A DNA stretch of 59,362 bases from Rubrivivax rivuli (lineage in GTDB: Bacteria; Pseudomonadota; Gammaproteobacteria; Burkholderiales; Burkholderiaceae_C): positions 1 to 59,362 of the forward strand of contig NZ_SACR01000008.1 in the NCBI RefSeq assembly GCF_004016505.1, read 5' to 3'. Positions 27,312 through 36,091 of this stretch are shown piece by piece; the stretch's first letter is position 1, and every line of letters begins with the position of its first letter. The translations under genes were made by a program, and so were the position numbers. Below the pieces are notes generated by a model. It made no database searches and was not told the DNA's origin. It saw only the letters and a list, made by a program, of their open reading frames with translations.

Positions 27312-27408
27312 CGGGTGGGTGGGGTGCCCTGCGGAGCGAAGTAAAGGGGGAGCCCTGGGCCGCAGGCCCGGGGCGGAGGACATGAGCGCAGCAGGGCACC
27401 CCGCACGC
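27312..27408. repeat. Intergenic repeat, copy 2 (inverted)
   Basis: This is the inverse counterpart of the element at 27168-27258: GGAGCGAAGTAAAG, then GGACATGAGCGC, then GGGCACCCCGCACGCCCG. Together the two copies could form a long cruciform or an mRNA hairpin between the receptor and permease genes. That might lower expression of the permeases relative to the receptor. The remaining bases of 27102-27448 hold nothing else recognisable. Confidence 0.65.
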
Positions 27409-27448
27409 CCGAGCCTGCACACCAGCAGGCCCGCGTGCCCGGCAGTCC

Positions 27449-28675
27449 TTACACCCAGTTCGGCTTGACGGGAACCAAAGGCGCCGTCGCATTCGCCTTC
27501 GGCCACACCACCTCGAACTCACCCTTCTGCCACTGCCCCACCGTTCCCGGCGTGCCTACGTTCTCGCTGCCCGCGAACTTGATCTTGCCGATGATGGTGT
27601 TGTGCTCGGTACCGGCCACGTAGTCGCGGATGGCCTTCTTGTCCAGGCCCGCCTTGGCCACCGCCGCGGTGAGGATCTCCAGCCCTGCCCAGGTGGCGCC
27701 GCTGGCCCAGCGGTCGGGTTCCTTCGCGGCGCCGAACTTCTTCACGTGGGCGTCGAAGTAGGCCTTGGCCGCAGGGCTGGTCTTGCTGTTCCAGCTGCCC
27801 ATACCCAGCACGCCCTCGGCACCGGCCTGCATCACGTTGCGATAGAGCTGGAAAGCCGTGCCCACAGACGCATAGAAGAACTTCGGGTTGAAGCCGATCT
27901 CCTTGCTCTGGCGGCTGGCGAGGATGGTGTCGGGCGGGTAGGTCAGGCCGACGAAGGCGTCGGGCGCCTTGTCCTTGATGCTGCGCAGCACCGGGCTGAG
28001 GTCCTTCACGCCCAGCGGGTAGCTCTTGTCCTCGACTATGCGGATGCCGCTGCCGCCCAGGGCCACCTTCAGCGCGGCGTAGTTCTCCAGGCCGAAAAGG
28101 TCGTCCACGTAGATGGTGGCCACGGTCTTCACGCCGTTGGCCTTCAGCATGTCCACCAGCGCGTCCATCATCGGCTTGGGCTGCTGCAGCAACAGGAAGA
28201 AGTACGGCAGCTTCATCTCGGCCAGCCGGCGGCTCAGCGCCGTGGGCGCCAGGAAGGGGTAGCCGAAGCGGTTGGCCAGCGGTGCCACGGCGAAGTTCGC
28301 GTTGCTGCCCCAGGGCGGCAGGATGAGGTCGACCTTGTCGCTGCCCATGAGCTTTTCATAGGTGCGCACGCAGGTTTCGATGTTGCTCTGGTCGTCGCTG
28401 CTGATGAGCTCGATGGGGCGCTTGGTGCCCTTCACGTTCAGGCCGCCTGCGGCGTTCTGCTGCTCGGCCCAGAGCAGGTAGTTCGGCTCCTGGCTCACCT
28501 GGGCGCCCGTGGTCCACGGACCGGTGCGCGCGATGGCGTAGCCCACGCGCACCGGCGCGGCCTGGGCGCGGGCCAGCGAGGGCAGGGCCAGGGCGGCCGG
28601 GGCAGCAGCCACGGCGGCGGCGGCTTGAACCAGCGTGCGGCGCTTCAGGCCAGGGATGTCTGCGCGGTCGGTCAT
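27449..28675 (-). CDS. ABC transporter periplasmic substrate-binding protein (LivJ/K type)
   Basis: The 408-residue protein has an N-terminal export signal with paired arginines (LKRRTLVQAAAAVAAAPAAL, cleavage near ARAQA). The periplasmic ligand-binding type 6 fold follows: VRVGYAIARTGPWTTGAQ, NAAGGLNVKG and LILPPWGSNANFAVAP. It has the PPW/SS-type segment common in receptors for aromatic or branched-chain acids. The start at 28675 has GGAG 5-8 nt upstream. It supplies ligand to LivHMGF encoded downstream. Confidence 0.9.
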   Translation of the reverse strand: MTDRADIPGLKRRTLVQAAAAVAAAPAALALPSLARAQAAPVRVGYAIARTGPWTTGAQVSQEPNYLLWAEQQNAAGGLNVKGTKRPIELISSDDQSNIETCVRTYEKLMGSDKVDLILPPWGSNANFAVAPLANRFGYPFLAPTALSRRLAEMKLPYFFLLLQQPKPMMDALVDMLKANGVKTVATIYVDDLFGLENYAALKVALGGSGIRIVEDKSYPLGVKDLSPVLRSIKDKAPDAFVGLTYPPDTILASRQSKEIGFNPKFFYASVGTAFQLYRNVMQAGAEGVLGMGSWNSKTSPAAKAYFDAHVKKFGAAKEPDRWASGATWAGLEILTAAVAKAGLDKKAIRDYVAGTEHNTIIGKIKFAGSENVGTPGTVGQWQKGEFEVVWPKANATAPLVPVKPNWV

Positions 28676-28886
28676 GGCTTGTCTCCTGCAACGGGTGAAC
28701 GGGGCGGCTCTGTGGGCCTGGCGGCGGCCAGCCCGGCCGGTGCGGCATTGTGGGCAGCCGGCCCGGGCGCCGCTTGTCCGCGCGTGCAGCGGCACTTGCT
28801 CATCTGTGCAGCCGCCCTGGGACTTTCCCGGAGCCCCCGCCCCCACACCTGCCACGGCCGGCCCGATTGACTGACACTCCCGCGCC
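28676..28886. promoter_or_regulatory. Divergent control region, receptor gene / AraC gene
   Basis: This 211-bp gap separates the leftward receptor gene from a rightward AraC regulator. GTGCAGC occurs as a direct repeat at 28784-28790 and 28806-28812, spaced 22 bp (about two helix turns), as AraC half-sites often are. No clear -35/-10 is visible. Confidence 0.35.
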
Positions 28887-29849
28887 ATGCCGCTGCGCCC
28901 TGACCTCACCACCGAAACCGACGCCGTCGCGCCGGCCGAGCGCAGCGGTTTCTGGGCCGATTGCATCGCACGCGTCTTCCATGGCCTGAAGAGCGATGTG
29001 TATGGCGATGCCGACTTCGACGGCCGCATGAGCACCCTGCACGCCGGCGACGTGGTGCTCACGCGCCTGGAAGCCAACCGCCACCGCGTGATGCGCAACG
29101 CCACGCTGGCGCGCCAGAACGAGGCCGCCTACCTGAAGATCGTGGCGCCCTACGTGGGCTGTGCCGGCGTGGAGCAGAAAGGCCGCGAGGCCTGGGTCAC
29201 GCCCGACCAGTGGAGCGTGTACGACACCACCGACACCTACGCCGTGGCCAACCCGGTGCGCGTGGAACACCTCATCGTGATGATCCCCAAGCAGCGCCTG
29301 GTGGAGCGCGGCCTGGCCATCGACCCGCTGATGGCCCGCCGCCTGGGCGGCAGCGGCGGCGTCTCGCGCATGGCGCTGGAAACCATGCGCTCGGCCTGGC
29401 GCGAACTGCCGACGATGAGCGATGCCGCCGCGGCCGGCGTTGGCGACGCCATCACGCAGTTCGTGCACCTGTCGATGCTGGAACTGGCCGGCCACACCAC
29501 CGCCGTCACGCAGCGCGAGGCGCTGCGCGAGCGCATCAAGCAGCACGTGGCCGAGCGCCTGGGCGACCCGGCACTCAGCGTCGACGGCCTGGCCCTGGCA
29601 CTGAACTGCAGCCGCCGCCAGCTCTACAACGCCTTCTCCGAAGAGCCCGACGGCGTGGCCGGCTACATCCTGCGCCGCCGCATCGAGGCCTGCCGCGCGG
29701 CGCTGAGCGACCGCGCGCAGGAGCGCCGCAGCATCACCGACATCGCGCTGGCCTACGGCTTCCAGAGCATGGCCCACTTCAGCCGCGTCTTCCGCGCCCA
29801 CCTGGGCGTGCCACCCAGCGATTACCGGCGGGCCATCCAAGCCGGTTGA
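28887..29849 (+). CDS. AraC family transcriptional regulator
   Basis: The 320-residue protein has an N-terminal AraC-binding-like sensor domain (FDGRMSTLHAGDVVLTRLEA; WSVYDTTDTYAV; HLIVMIPKQRL) of the FeaR/XylS/NahR-unrelated AraC_binding_2 type, often linked to aromatic catabolism. The C-terminal HTH pair spans about residues 225-315 (DGLALALNCSRRQLYNAF; ITDIALAYGFQSMAHFSRVF). It is divergent from the transporter receptor gene and so probably controls the transporter and aldehyde dehydrogenase. Confidence 0.9.
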   Translation: MPLRPDLTTETDAVAPAERSGFWADCIARVFHGLKSDVYGDADFDGRMSTLHAGDVVLTRLEANRHRVMRNATLARQNEAAYLKIVAPYVGCAGVEQKGREAWVTPDQWSVYDTTDTYAVANPVRVEHLIVMIPKQRLVERGLAIDPLMARRLGGSGGVSRMALETMRSAWRELPTMSDAAAAGVGDAITQFVHLSMLELAGHTTAVTQREALRERIKQHVAERLGDPALSVDGLALALNCSRRQLYNAFSEEPDGVAGYILRRRIEACRAALSDRAQERRSITDIALAYGFQSMAHFSRVFRAHLGVPPSDYRRAIQAG

Positions 29850-29882
29850 ACCCGAAAGGCGGCCTATCAAGTTTCCCGCCGC

Positions 29883-29953
29883 GGAACCGGCTTTGCCGGG
29901 CCGCTGGCGGACGGCCCCCTCGGGGGGTAGCGAGCGCCAGCGAGCTTGGGGGC
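29883..29953. terminator. GC-rich hairpin repeat between convergent genes
   Basis: Between the ends of the AraC gene (29849) and the Bug receptor gene (29959) lie CCGGC-TTT-GCCGG and CCCCC-TCG-GGGGG hairpins, followed by a GCGAGCGCCAGCGAGC stretch. From memory, similar intergenic hairpin units are frequent in Burkholderiales. A bidirectional terminator role is likely, although no T-run is present. Confidence 0.5.
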
Positions 29954-29958
29954 ACCAA

Positions 29959-30948
29959 TCAGTCAGCAGTGATTCTTCGTTCCTTCACGATCACGGCGTA
30001 GCGGTCCAGATCGGCCTTGATCACCGCCCCGAACTGCGCCGGGCTCATGGGCGTGGGCGCAGCGCCCAGCGCCTCGATGGCCTTGGCGACGGCGGGCATC
30101 TGCAGCGCCTTGTTGATCTCGGCGTTCACGCGGTCGACGATGGGTTGCGGCGTCCCGGCCGGCGCCCAGAAGCCGTGCGTGGTGCCGGTGTCGAAGCCCT
30201 TCAATCCCAGTTCGGCCAGCGTGGGCGTCTGCGGGTACAGCGGCGAGCGTTGCGCGCTGCCCATGGCCAGCAGGCGCAGCTTGCCGCTCTTGATGTGCTG
30301 GAAGGCGATGCCGGGGTCGAAGGTGTAGTCGATCTGCCCGCCCAGCAGGTCTTGCAGCACCTGGCCCGAACCGCGGTAGGGGATGTGCACGCTGAAGAAG
30401 CCGGCTTGCGACTTCAGCATCTCGCCGGCGATGTGCGGGCTGGTGCCGTTGCCCGGCGAACCGTAGGTCAGCTTGCCCGGGTTGGCCTTGACGAACTTGA
30501 CGAAGTCGGCGTAGTTCGTGAAAGGCAGGTCGGCGCGGGCCACCAGGAAAAGCTCCAGCCGTGCGCCCGCAGCCACGGGCACGAGGTCCTTCTTCGGGTC
30601 GAAAGGCATCTTGGGCGTGATCAGCGGCACGATGGACATCGCGCTGCCCGAGGACAGCAGGAAGGTGTAGCCATCCGGCGCGGCCTTGGCCACCGCGTCG
30701 GCGCCCACGATGCCGCCTGCACCGGCGCGGTTCTCCACCACCACGGGCACGCCCAGTGCCGCTGAGAGCGGCGTGGCCACCGCACGCGCCACCGTGTCGG
30801 GCGAACCGCCGGCGGGGAAGTTCACGACCAGCTTGATCGGCTTGTTGGGCCAGGGGCCCGCGCCCTGGGCCGAGGCCGTGAGCGGCAGGCCCAGGGCCGA
30901 GGTGGCCAGCAGCGTGGCCGCGGCCTTCAGGAAGTGTTGTCGTTGCAT
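29959..30948 (-). CDS. Bug-family tripartite tricarboxylate transporter receptor
   Basis: The 329-residue protein is a typical Bug (TctC-like) periplasmic receptor. It has a signal peptide to about residue 28 (ALGLPLTASAQ), WPNKPIKLVVNFPAGGSPDTVAR at the binding cleft, VVVENRAGAGGIVGADAVAKA, YGSPGNGTSPHIAGE and AGTPQPIVDRVN. Such receptors are very abundant in Burkholderiales and often lack adjacent membrane partners, as here. It lies 61 bp downstream of the ThDP enzyme gene, in the opposite order to transcription (the Bug gene is the downstream one). Confidence 0.94.
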   Translation of the reverse strand: MQRQHFLKAAATLLATSALGLPLTASAQGAGPWPNKPIKLVVNFPAGGSPDTVARAVATPLSAALGVPVVVENRAGAGGIVGADAVAKAAPDGYTFLLSSGSAMSIVPLITPKMPFDPKKDLVPVAAGARLELFLVARADLPFTNYADFVKFVKANPGKLTYGSPGNGTSPHIAGEMLKSQAGFFSVHIPYRGSGQVLQDLLGGQIDYTFDPGIAFQHIKSGKLRLLAMGSAQRSPLYPQTPTLAELGLKGFDTGTTHGFWAPAGTPQPIVDRVNAEINKALQMPAVAKAIEALGAAPTPMSPAQFGAVIKADLDRYAVIVKERRITAD

Positions 30949-31009
30949 CGTCTTGTCTCCAGTCTTGGGTTCGAGAAAGAAAGAGGAATCCAGATGCGAT
31001 GGCGGGGCC

Positions 31010-32629
31010 TCAGGCCACCTCCACCTCCAGCAGCACCGCGCGGGGGCCTGCCAGGGCAGCCGACAGCGCCGGCTGCAGTTCTTCGGCGCGCGCCACGCGC
31101 ACACCCGCGCAGCCGTGGCCCTGCGCCAGCGCCACGAAATCGAGCTCGGGCAGATCGCAACCCTGCAGCGGCGCGCCGGGTGCAAAGCCGAAGGTCGGCG
31201 CGAACTCCTGCAGCGCGGCGTAGCGCCGGTTCTTGAGGATCACGAAGGTGATGGGCAACTGCAGTTGCACCGCGCTCCACAGCGCCTGGATGCAGTACAT
31301 GGCCGAACCATCGCCGATGAGCGCAATCACGCGCCGGCCCGTGCCGCGCTGCTGCTCGGCCAGCGCCACGCCCACGGCCGCGGGCAGGCTGTGGCCCAGG
31401 CCGCCGCTGCACATCGTGTAGAAGGTTTCGGGCTCGAGGATGGGCAGGTGCTGGTGCATCACCGGCCGTGCGCTGGGCGCTTCTTCCACCACGATGCTGT
31501 CGCGCGGGCGCAGGGCGGCCAGGGTCTGCAGCACCCAGGCCACGCCCAGGCGCTCACCCTCGCGCGGCGGCTCGGCGCGCGGCACCGGCGCGCGTGGCGC
31601 AGGCTGTTCACGCGCCAGCACGGCCGCGGGCACCGGCCGCGCCAGCAGGTCTTGCAGGCCGCTGCGCACGCTGGCCACCACCGCGGTGCCGGTGGGCGCC
31701 CAGGCGGCCGTCTGCGGGTCTTCGGTCAGCTGCAGCAGCGTGGCGCCCTCGGGCAGGTGCGGGCCGAAGCCTTCCACGTGGTAGGTGAAAGCCGCCGCGC
31801 CCACGGCGAACACCACATCGTGCCCGGCCAGGCGCTGCACGATGCGCTCGCGCATCGCCGGCAGGAAGCCGGCAAACAGCGGGTGGTCTTCCGGAAAGCC
31901 GCAGCGCCCCGACATCGGCGCCACGAACACGCGCGCCCGGTGGCGCTCGGCCAGGGCCACGGCCTCGTGCCACGCGCCGTCGCGGTCGACCGCAGCGCCG
32001 ATGACGAAGGCCGGGCGCTGCGCCGCGTCCAGCGCCTCGCCGAGATGCGCCAGCAGTGCGGGCTGGGCACGCAGTTCCGTGCTCACTGCGCGCGGGGCTA
32101 CTGGCTGAGTTGGCACCGCCCAATCGTCGGCCGGTATGGACACCAGCACCGGCCCGCGCGGCGGCAGCATGGCGATGTAGTAGGCCCGGGCGATGGCCAG
32201 CGGCACGTCTTCGGCGCGCGCCGGCTCCACGCTCCACTTCACGTAGGGCTTGGGCAGTTCGGCGGCCTGCGCCGAATGCAGGAAGGGGTCGAAGGGCAGG
32301 ATGCTGCGCGCCTGCTGGCCGGCCGTGATGACCATGGGCGTGCGGTTCTTGAAGGCCGTGAAGATGTTGCCCATGGCGTGGCCCACGCCCGCGGCCGAGT
32401 GCAGGTTCACGAAACTCGCGTTGCGCGTGGCCTGCGCGAAGCCGTCGGCCATGCCCACCACCACGCCTTCCTGCAAACCCAGCACGTAGTGGAAGTCGGG
32501 CGGGAAATCGAGGAACAGAGGCAGTTCGGTCGAACCCGGGTTGCCGAAGATGTGGCGGATGCCGAACCCGCGCAGCAGCGCAAGCACGGCTTCGCGCACG
32601 GTGACGGTGGTGCTGGGGTTCGAGGGCAA
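31010..32629 (-). CDS. mdlC: ThDP-dependent decarboxylase, benzoylformate decarboxylase-like
   Basis: The roughly 539-residue product has all three ThDP-enzyme domains. The N-terminal part, GNPGSTELPLFLDFPPDFHYVL...LQEGVVVGMADGFAQ, holds the catalytic Glu. NLHSAAGVGHAMGN carries the active-site His typical of benzoylformate decarboxylase, with TAGQQARS after it. ALIGDGSAMYCIQALWSAVQL is the C-terminal ThDP/Mg motif. It should convert phenylglyoxylate-type acids to aldehydes. TTG at 32629, with GGAGC upstream, gives the usual N-terminus; no ATG fits. The frame extends further upstream but without family similarity. Confidence 0.82.
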   Translation of the reverse strand: MPSNPSTTVTVREAVLALLRGFGIRHIFGNPGSTELPLFLDFPPDFHYVLGLQEGVVVGMADGFAQATRNASFVNLHSAAGVGHAMGNIFTAFKNRTPMVITAGQQARSILPFDPFLHSAQAAELPKPYVKWSVEPARAEDVPLAIARAYYIAMLPPRGPVLVSIPADDWAVPTQPVAPRAVSTELRAQPALLAHLGEALDAAQRPAFVIGAAVDRDGAWHEAVALAERHRARVFVAPMSGRCGFPEDHPLFAGFLPAMRERIVQRLAGHDVVFAVGAAAFTYHVEGFGPHLPEGATLLQLTEDPQTAAWAPTGTAVVASVRSGLQDLLARPVPAAVLAREQPAPRAPVPRAEPPREGERLGVAWVLQTLAALRPRDSIVVEEAPSARPVMHQHLPILEPETFYTMCSGGLGHSLPAAVGVALAEQQRGTGRRVIALIGDGSAMYCIQALWSAVQLQLPITFVILKNRRYAALQEFAPTFGFAPGAPLQGCDLPELDFVALAQGHGCAGVRVARAEELQPALSAALAGPRAVLLEVEVA

Positions 32630-32720
32630 AAGGTGCTCCGGGGTCTTGGGCGGCGCCGCAGTATCGCCAGCCGCCCCAACGCCGTACTCAGGGGAAGCCT
32701 TCAGCGCGACCGCCCCCAAG

Positions 32721-32741
32721 ATGGTTAAGATGCCGAACCAT
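32721..32741. promoter_or_regulatory. Palindrome ATGGTT-N9-AACCAT in a divergent gap
   Basis: A perfect 6-bp inverted repeat with a 9-bp spacer lies in the 136-bp gap between the leftward decarboxylase-like gene and the rightward amidohydrolase gene. It is A/T-richer than its surroundings. It could be an operator for both; no regulator gene is adjacent. Confidence 0.35.
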
Positions 32742-32765
32742 TTCCACGCCGCCGGGACACAGCGC

Positions 32766-33626
32766 ATGAAGGCCGACGATCTCATCGCCATCGACATCCA
32801 CACGCACGCCGAGGTGTCTTGCTGGAACCCCTTCGACAACTACGGCGAAGAGTACGACCGCGCCGCCGACAAGTACTTCGGCAGCAACCGCCGGCCCACC
32901 ATCGCCGAGACGGTGGCCTACTACCGCGAGCGCAAGATCGGCCTGGTGATGTTCACGGTGGACAGCGAGAGCCAGCTCGGCCGCCGCCGCATCCCCAACG
33001 AAGAGATCGCCGAGGCCGCGCAGGCCAACAGCGACATGATGATCGCCTTCGGCAGCATCGACCCGCACAAAGGCAAGATGGGTGCGCGCGAGGCGCGCCG
33101 CCTGATCGCCGAGCATGGCATCAAGGGCTTCAAGTTCCACCCCACGGTGCAGGGCTTCCTGCCCTACGACAAGATGGCCTGGCCGCTGTACGAGGTGATT
33201 GCCGAGCACAAGCTGCCGGCCATCTTCCACAGCGGGCATTCGGGCATCGGCAGCGGCATGCGCTGCGGCGGCGGCCTGCGGCTGCAGAACAGCAACCCCA
33301 TGCTGCTGGAAGACGTGGCCATCGACTTCCCCGACATGCAGATCGTCATCGCCCACCCCAGCTGGCCCTGGCAGGACGAGGCGCTGAGCCTGGCGCTGCA
33401 CAAGCCCAACGTGTGGATCGACCTGAGCGGTTGGAGCCCGAAGTACTTTCCGCCCCAGCTCGTGCAGTACGCCAACACGCTGCTGAAGGACCGCATGCTC
33501 TTCGGCAGCGACTACCCCCTCATCACGCCCGAGCGCTGGATGAAGGATTTCGACGAAGCCGGCTTCAAGGACAAGGTCAAGCCGCTGATCCTGAAAGACA
33601 ACGCGCGCCGCTTGCTGGGGGTCTGA
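32766..33626 (+). CDS. Amidohydrolase family protein (ACMSD-like)
   Basis: The 286-residue TIM-barrel enzyme has the metal motif IDIHTHAEV near the start, KGFKFHPTVQGF, an active-site His in IFHSGHSG, IAHPSWPWQDEA and the late Asp in LFGSDYPLITPERWM. This is the amidohydrolase-2/ACMSD subset (decarboxylases and lactone hydrolases acting on aromatic breakdown products). The start at 32766 is chosen because similarity begins at DLIAIDIHTH; an ATG at 32721 would add 15 residues. The exact reaction is unknown. Confidence 0.85.
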   Translation: MKADDLIAIDIHTHAEVSCWNPFDNYGEEYDRAADKYFGSNRRPTIAETVAYYRERKIGLVMFTVDSESQLGRRRIPNEEIAEAAQANSDMMIAFGSIDPHKGKMGAREARRLIAEHGIKGFKFHPTVQGFLPYDKMAWPLYEVIAEHKLPAIFHSGHSGIGSGMRCGGGLRLQNSNPMLLEDVAIDFPDMQIVIAHPSWPWQDEALSLALHKPNVWIDLSGWSPKYFPPQLVQYANTLLKDRMLFGSDYPLITPERWMKDFDEAGFKDKVKPLILKDNARRLLGV

Positions 33627-33638
33627 CACACTCGGGCC

Positions 33639-34058
33639 ATGGCCCGACACCTCGCCCTCACCACGCTGCTGCTGCCCGCGCACGAAGAGGCTTACGACGA
33701 AGCCATCGCCTGGTTCACGCAGGCGCTGCGCTTCGAGCTGCTGCAAGACACGCCGCTGGCCCCGGGCAAACGCTGGGTGGTGGTGGCGCCCTCTCGCGAA
33801 GGCGGGGGCCGCTTGCTGCTGGCCCGCGCCAACACGCCCGAACAGCAAGCGCTGGTGGGCCGCCAGATGGGCGGCCGGGTGGGCTTCTTCCTGCACACCG
33901 ATGATTTCGCGGCCGAGCTGGCGCACTTCGCCCAGCACGGCGTGTGCCTGCGCGAAGCGCCACGCCAAGAGGCCTACGGCCGCGTGGTGGTCTTCGAAGA
34001 CCGCTGGGGCAACCCCTGGGACCTGATCGAGCCGGCTTCCCCGGCGCTGGCCCCATGA
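33639..34058 (+). CDS. VOC (glyoxalase/bleomycin-resistance) superfamily protein
   Basis: The 139-residue product has the VOC beta-alpha-beta-beta-beta pattern: YDEAIAWFTQALRFELLQD, RWVVVAPSREGGGRLLLARA, GFFLHTDDFAAELAHFAQHGV, VVVFEDRWGNPWDLIEP. This resembles the small YaeR-type lactoylglutathione-lyase-like proteins. Function is not assigned. Its stop overlaps the next start by 4 bp. Confidence 0.88.
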   Translation: MARHLALTTLLLPAHEEAYDEAIAWFTQALRFELLQDTPLAPGKRWVVVAPSREGGGRLLLARANTPEQQALVGRQMGGRVGFFLHTDDFAAELAHFAQHGVCLREAPRQEAYGRVVVFEDRWGNPWDLIEPASPALAP

Positions 34059-34720
34059 GGCTGCTGCTGGCCGGCGCCACCGGGCTCATCGGCCAAGCCG
34101 TGATGGCGCAGTGGGCAGCCGCGGTGCCCGGGGGCACGCTGCACGCGCTGGTGCGCCGGCCGCTGGCGGCACCGCCCGCCGGCGTGCAGCCGCTGGTGGT
34201 GGACTTCAGCGCCCTGCCCGCCCTGCCCGCGGCCGATGCCGCGCTCTGCGCGCTGGGCACGACGATCAAGACCGCGGGCTCGCAGGCCGCCTTCCGCGCG
34301 GTGGATTTCGACGCCGTGCTGGCCTTCGCGCGCGCCGCGCAGGCCAGCGGCGTGCGGCGCTTCGCGGTGGTGTCGGCGCTGGGCGCCAGCGCCCGCAGCG
34401 GCGGCTTCTACAACCGCGTGAAGGGCGAGATGGAAGCCGCCGTCACGGCCCTGGGCTTCGAGACGCTGCTGATCGCGCGCCCCTCTCTGCTCACCGGTGA
34501 TCGCAGCGCCTTGGGCCAGCCGCCGCGCCGCGCCGAAGCGCTGGCGCAGACGCTGATGGCACCACTGGGAAGCCTGCTGCCCGCGGCCTGGCGGCCCATC
34601 GCCGGCGAGACCGTGGCCCGCGCGCTGCTGCACGCACTGCACACCGCCCCGGCCGGCGTGCAGGTGCTGGACAACGGCCGCCTGCATCACGCAGGGTCTC
34701 AGGAGGGCAAGCGCCCATGA
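34055..34720 (+). CDS. NAD(P)-binding Rossmann oxidoreductase (HTATIP2/NmrA-like)
   Basis: The 221-residue protein opens with the dinucleotide-binding motif LLAGATGLIGQAV. It then has LCALGTTIKTAGS, AFRAVDFDAVLAFARAA, RRFAVVSALGASARSGGFYNRVKGEME (Ser plus Tyr-x-x-x-Lys-like FYNRVKGE) and ARPSLLTGDR. This is an atypical short-chain reductase of the HTATIP2-like group. It overlaps both neighbours by 4 bp (ATGA), so it belongs to a small operon with the VOC and beta-CASP genes. Confidence 0.87.
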   Translation: MRLLLAGATGLIGQAVMAQWAAAVPGGTLHALVRRPLAAPPAGVQPLVVDFSALPALPAADAALCALGTTIKTAGSQAAFRAVDFDAVLAFARAAQASGVRRFAVVSALGASARSGGFYNRVKGEMEAAVTALGFETLLIARPSLLTGDRSALGQPPRRAEALAQTLMAPLGSLLPAAWRPIAGETVARALLHALHTAPAGVQVLDNGRLHHAGSQEGKRP

Positions 34721-36069
34721 AGCTGCATTTTCTCGGCGCCGCCGACGGCGTCACCGGCTCGCGCCACCTGGTGGAAACTGGCGACCGCCGCATCCTGCTG
34801 GACTGCGGCCTCTTCCAGGGTTTCAAGCTGCACCGCGAACGCAACTGGGTGATGCCGCCGCAGTTGCCGGGTGTGGACGCCGTGGTGCTGAGCCATGCCC
34901 ACCTCGACCACAGCGGCTGGCTGCCGGCCTTGGTGAAACACGGCTTCCGCGGCCCGGTCTACGCCAGCCCCGCAACCTGCGAGCTGCTGAAGGTGCTGCT
35001 GCTCGACAGCGCCCACCTGCAGGAAGAAGACGCGCGCCGCGCCAACCGCCACGGCTACAGCCGCCACGAGAAAGCGCTGCCGCTCTACACCCGCGCCGAT
35101 GCGCAGCGCGCGTTGGCGCAGCTGGTGCCGCTGCCGCCTGGGCGTGCGCTGAAGATCGGCAGCGCCAGCGTGCGCCTCACGCCCGTGGGGCACCTGCTCG
35201 GCGCCTGCGCCGTGAACGTGGACGACGGCCACACGGTGCTGGGTTTCTCGGGCGACGTGGGCCGCGCCACCGACCTGCTGATGCCGCCGCCGCAGCCGCC
35301 GCAGCAGGCCGACGTGCTGCTGGTCGAATCGACCTACGGCAACCGCGTGCACCCGCCCGAAGACAGCCCGCTGCGCCTGGGCGAGATCGTCACGCGCACC
35401 GTGCAGCGCGGCGGCACGGTGCTGATCCCCAGCTTCGCGGTGGGCCGCGCGCAGGCGCTGCTGCTGGTGCTGCAGCGGCTCAAGCGCAGCGGCGCGATAC
35501 CGCCGCAACTGCCCATCTTCCTCGACAGCCCCATGGCCATCGAGGCGACCGCGCTGTACCGCCGTTTCGGCCCCCTGCTGCGCCTGAGCCGGCGCGAGGT
35601 GCAGTCGCTGTGCGACGGCGTGCGCACGGTGACGACGGCCCAGCAGTCGATGCGGCTGGCCGGCGCGCGCTACCCGGCGGTGATCATCGCCTCCAGCGGC
35701 ATGGCCACGGGCGGGCGCGTGCTGCACCACCTGAAGGCCCTGGCGCCCGACGCACGCCACAGCATCGTGCTGGCCGGCCACCAGGCCGGCGGCACACGCG
35801 GCGCCAAGCTGGTGGCCGGCGAGCGTGAACTGAAGATCCACGGCGAGCTCGTGCCCGTGCGCGCCGAGGTGCAGCAGCTCGAAGGGTTCTCCGGCCATGC
35901 CGACCGCGCCGAGCTGCTGGCCTGGTTGCAGCAGATGCCGCGCCCGCCCCGCCAGACCTGGGTGGTGCACGGCGAGCCCGAGGCCGCCGACAGCCTGCGC
36001 TTCACCGTGCAAGAGCAACTGGGCTGGCGCGCCGAGGTGCCCGAGCTGGGCGCCTGCGTGGCGCTGTGA
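34717..36069 (+). CDS. Metallo-beta-lactamase fold beta-CASP RNA exonuclease-like protein
   Basis: The 450-residue protein has the MBL zinc motif LSHAHLDHSGWLP, a later VGHLLGACAV His, and FSGDVGR Asp. The beta-CASP and RMMBL parts follow (VESTYGNR, IPSFAVGRAQALL, FLDSPMAIEAT, SSGMATGGRVLHHL, GFSGHADRAELLAWL). This is the bacterial YSH1/CPSF73-like family. Members process RNA, but the role of this type in proteobacteria is little known. It is co-operonic with the two genes upstream. Confidence 0.92.
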   Translation: MKLHFLGAADGVTGSRHLVETGDRRILLDCGLFQGFKLHRERNWVMPPQLPGVDAVVLSHAHLDHSGWLPALVKHGFRGPVYASPATCELLKVLLLDSAHLQEEDARRANRHGYSRHEKALPLYTRADAQRALAQLVPLPPGRALKIGSASVRLTPVGHLLGACAVNVDDGHTVLGFSGDVGRATDLLMPPPQPPQQADVLLVESTYGNRVHPPEDSPLRLGEIVTRTVQRGGTVLIPSFAVGRAQALLLVLQRLKRSGAIPPQLPIFLDSPMAIEATALYRRFGPLLRLSRREVQSLCDGVRTVTTAQQSMRLAGARYPAVIIASSGMATGGRVLHHLKALAPDARHSIVLAGHQAGGTRGAKLVAGERELKIHGELVPVRAEVQQLEGFSGHADRAELLAWLQQMPRPPRQTWVVHGEPEAADSLRFTVQEQLGWRAEVPELGACVAL

Positions 36070-36091
36070 GGCGCAGCCCCGGCCGGGCGCC

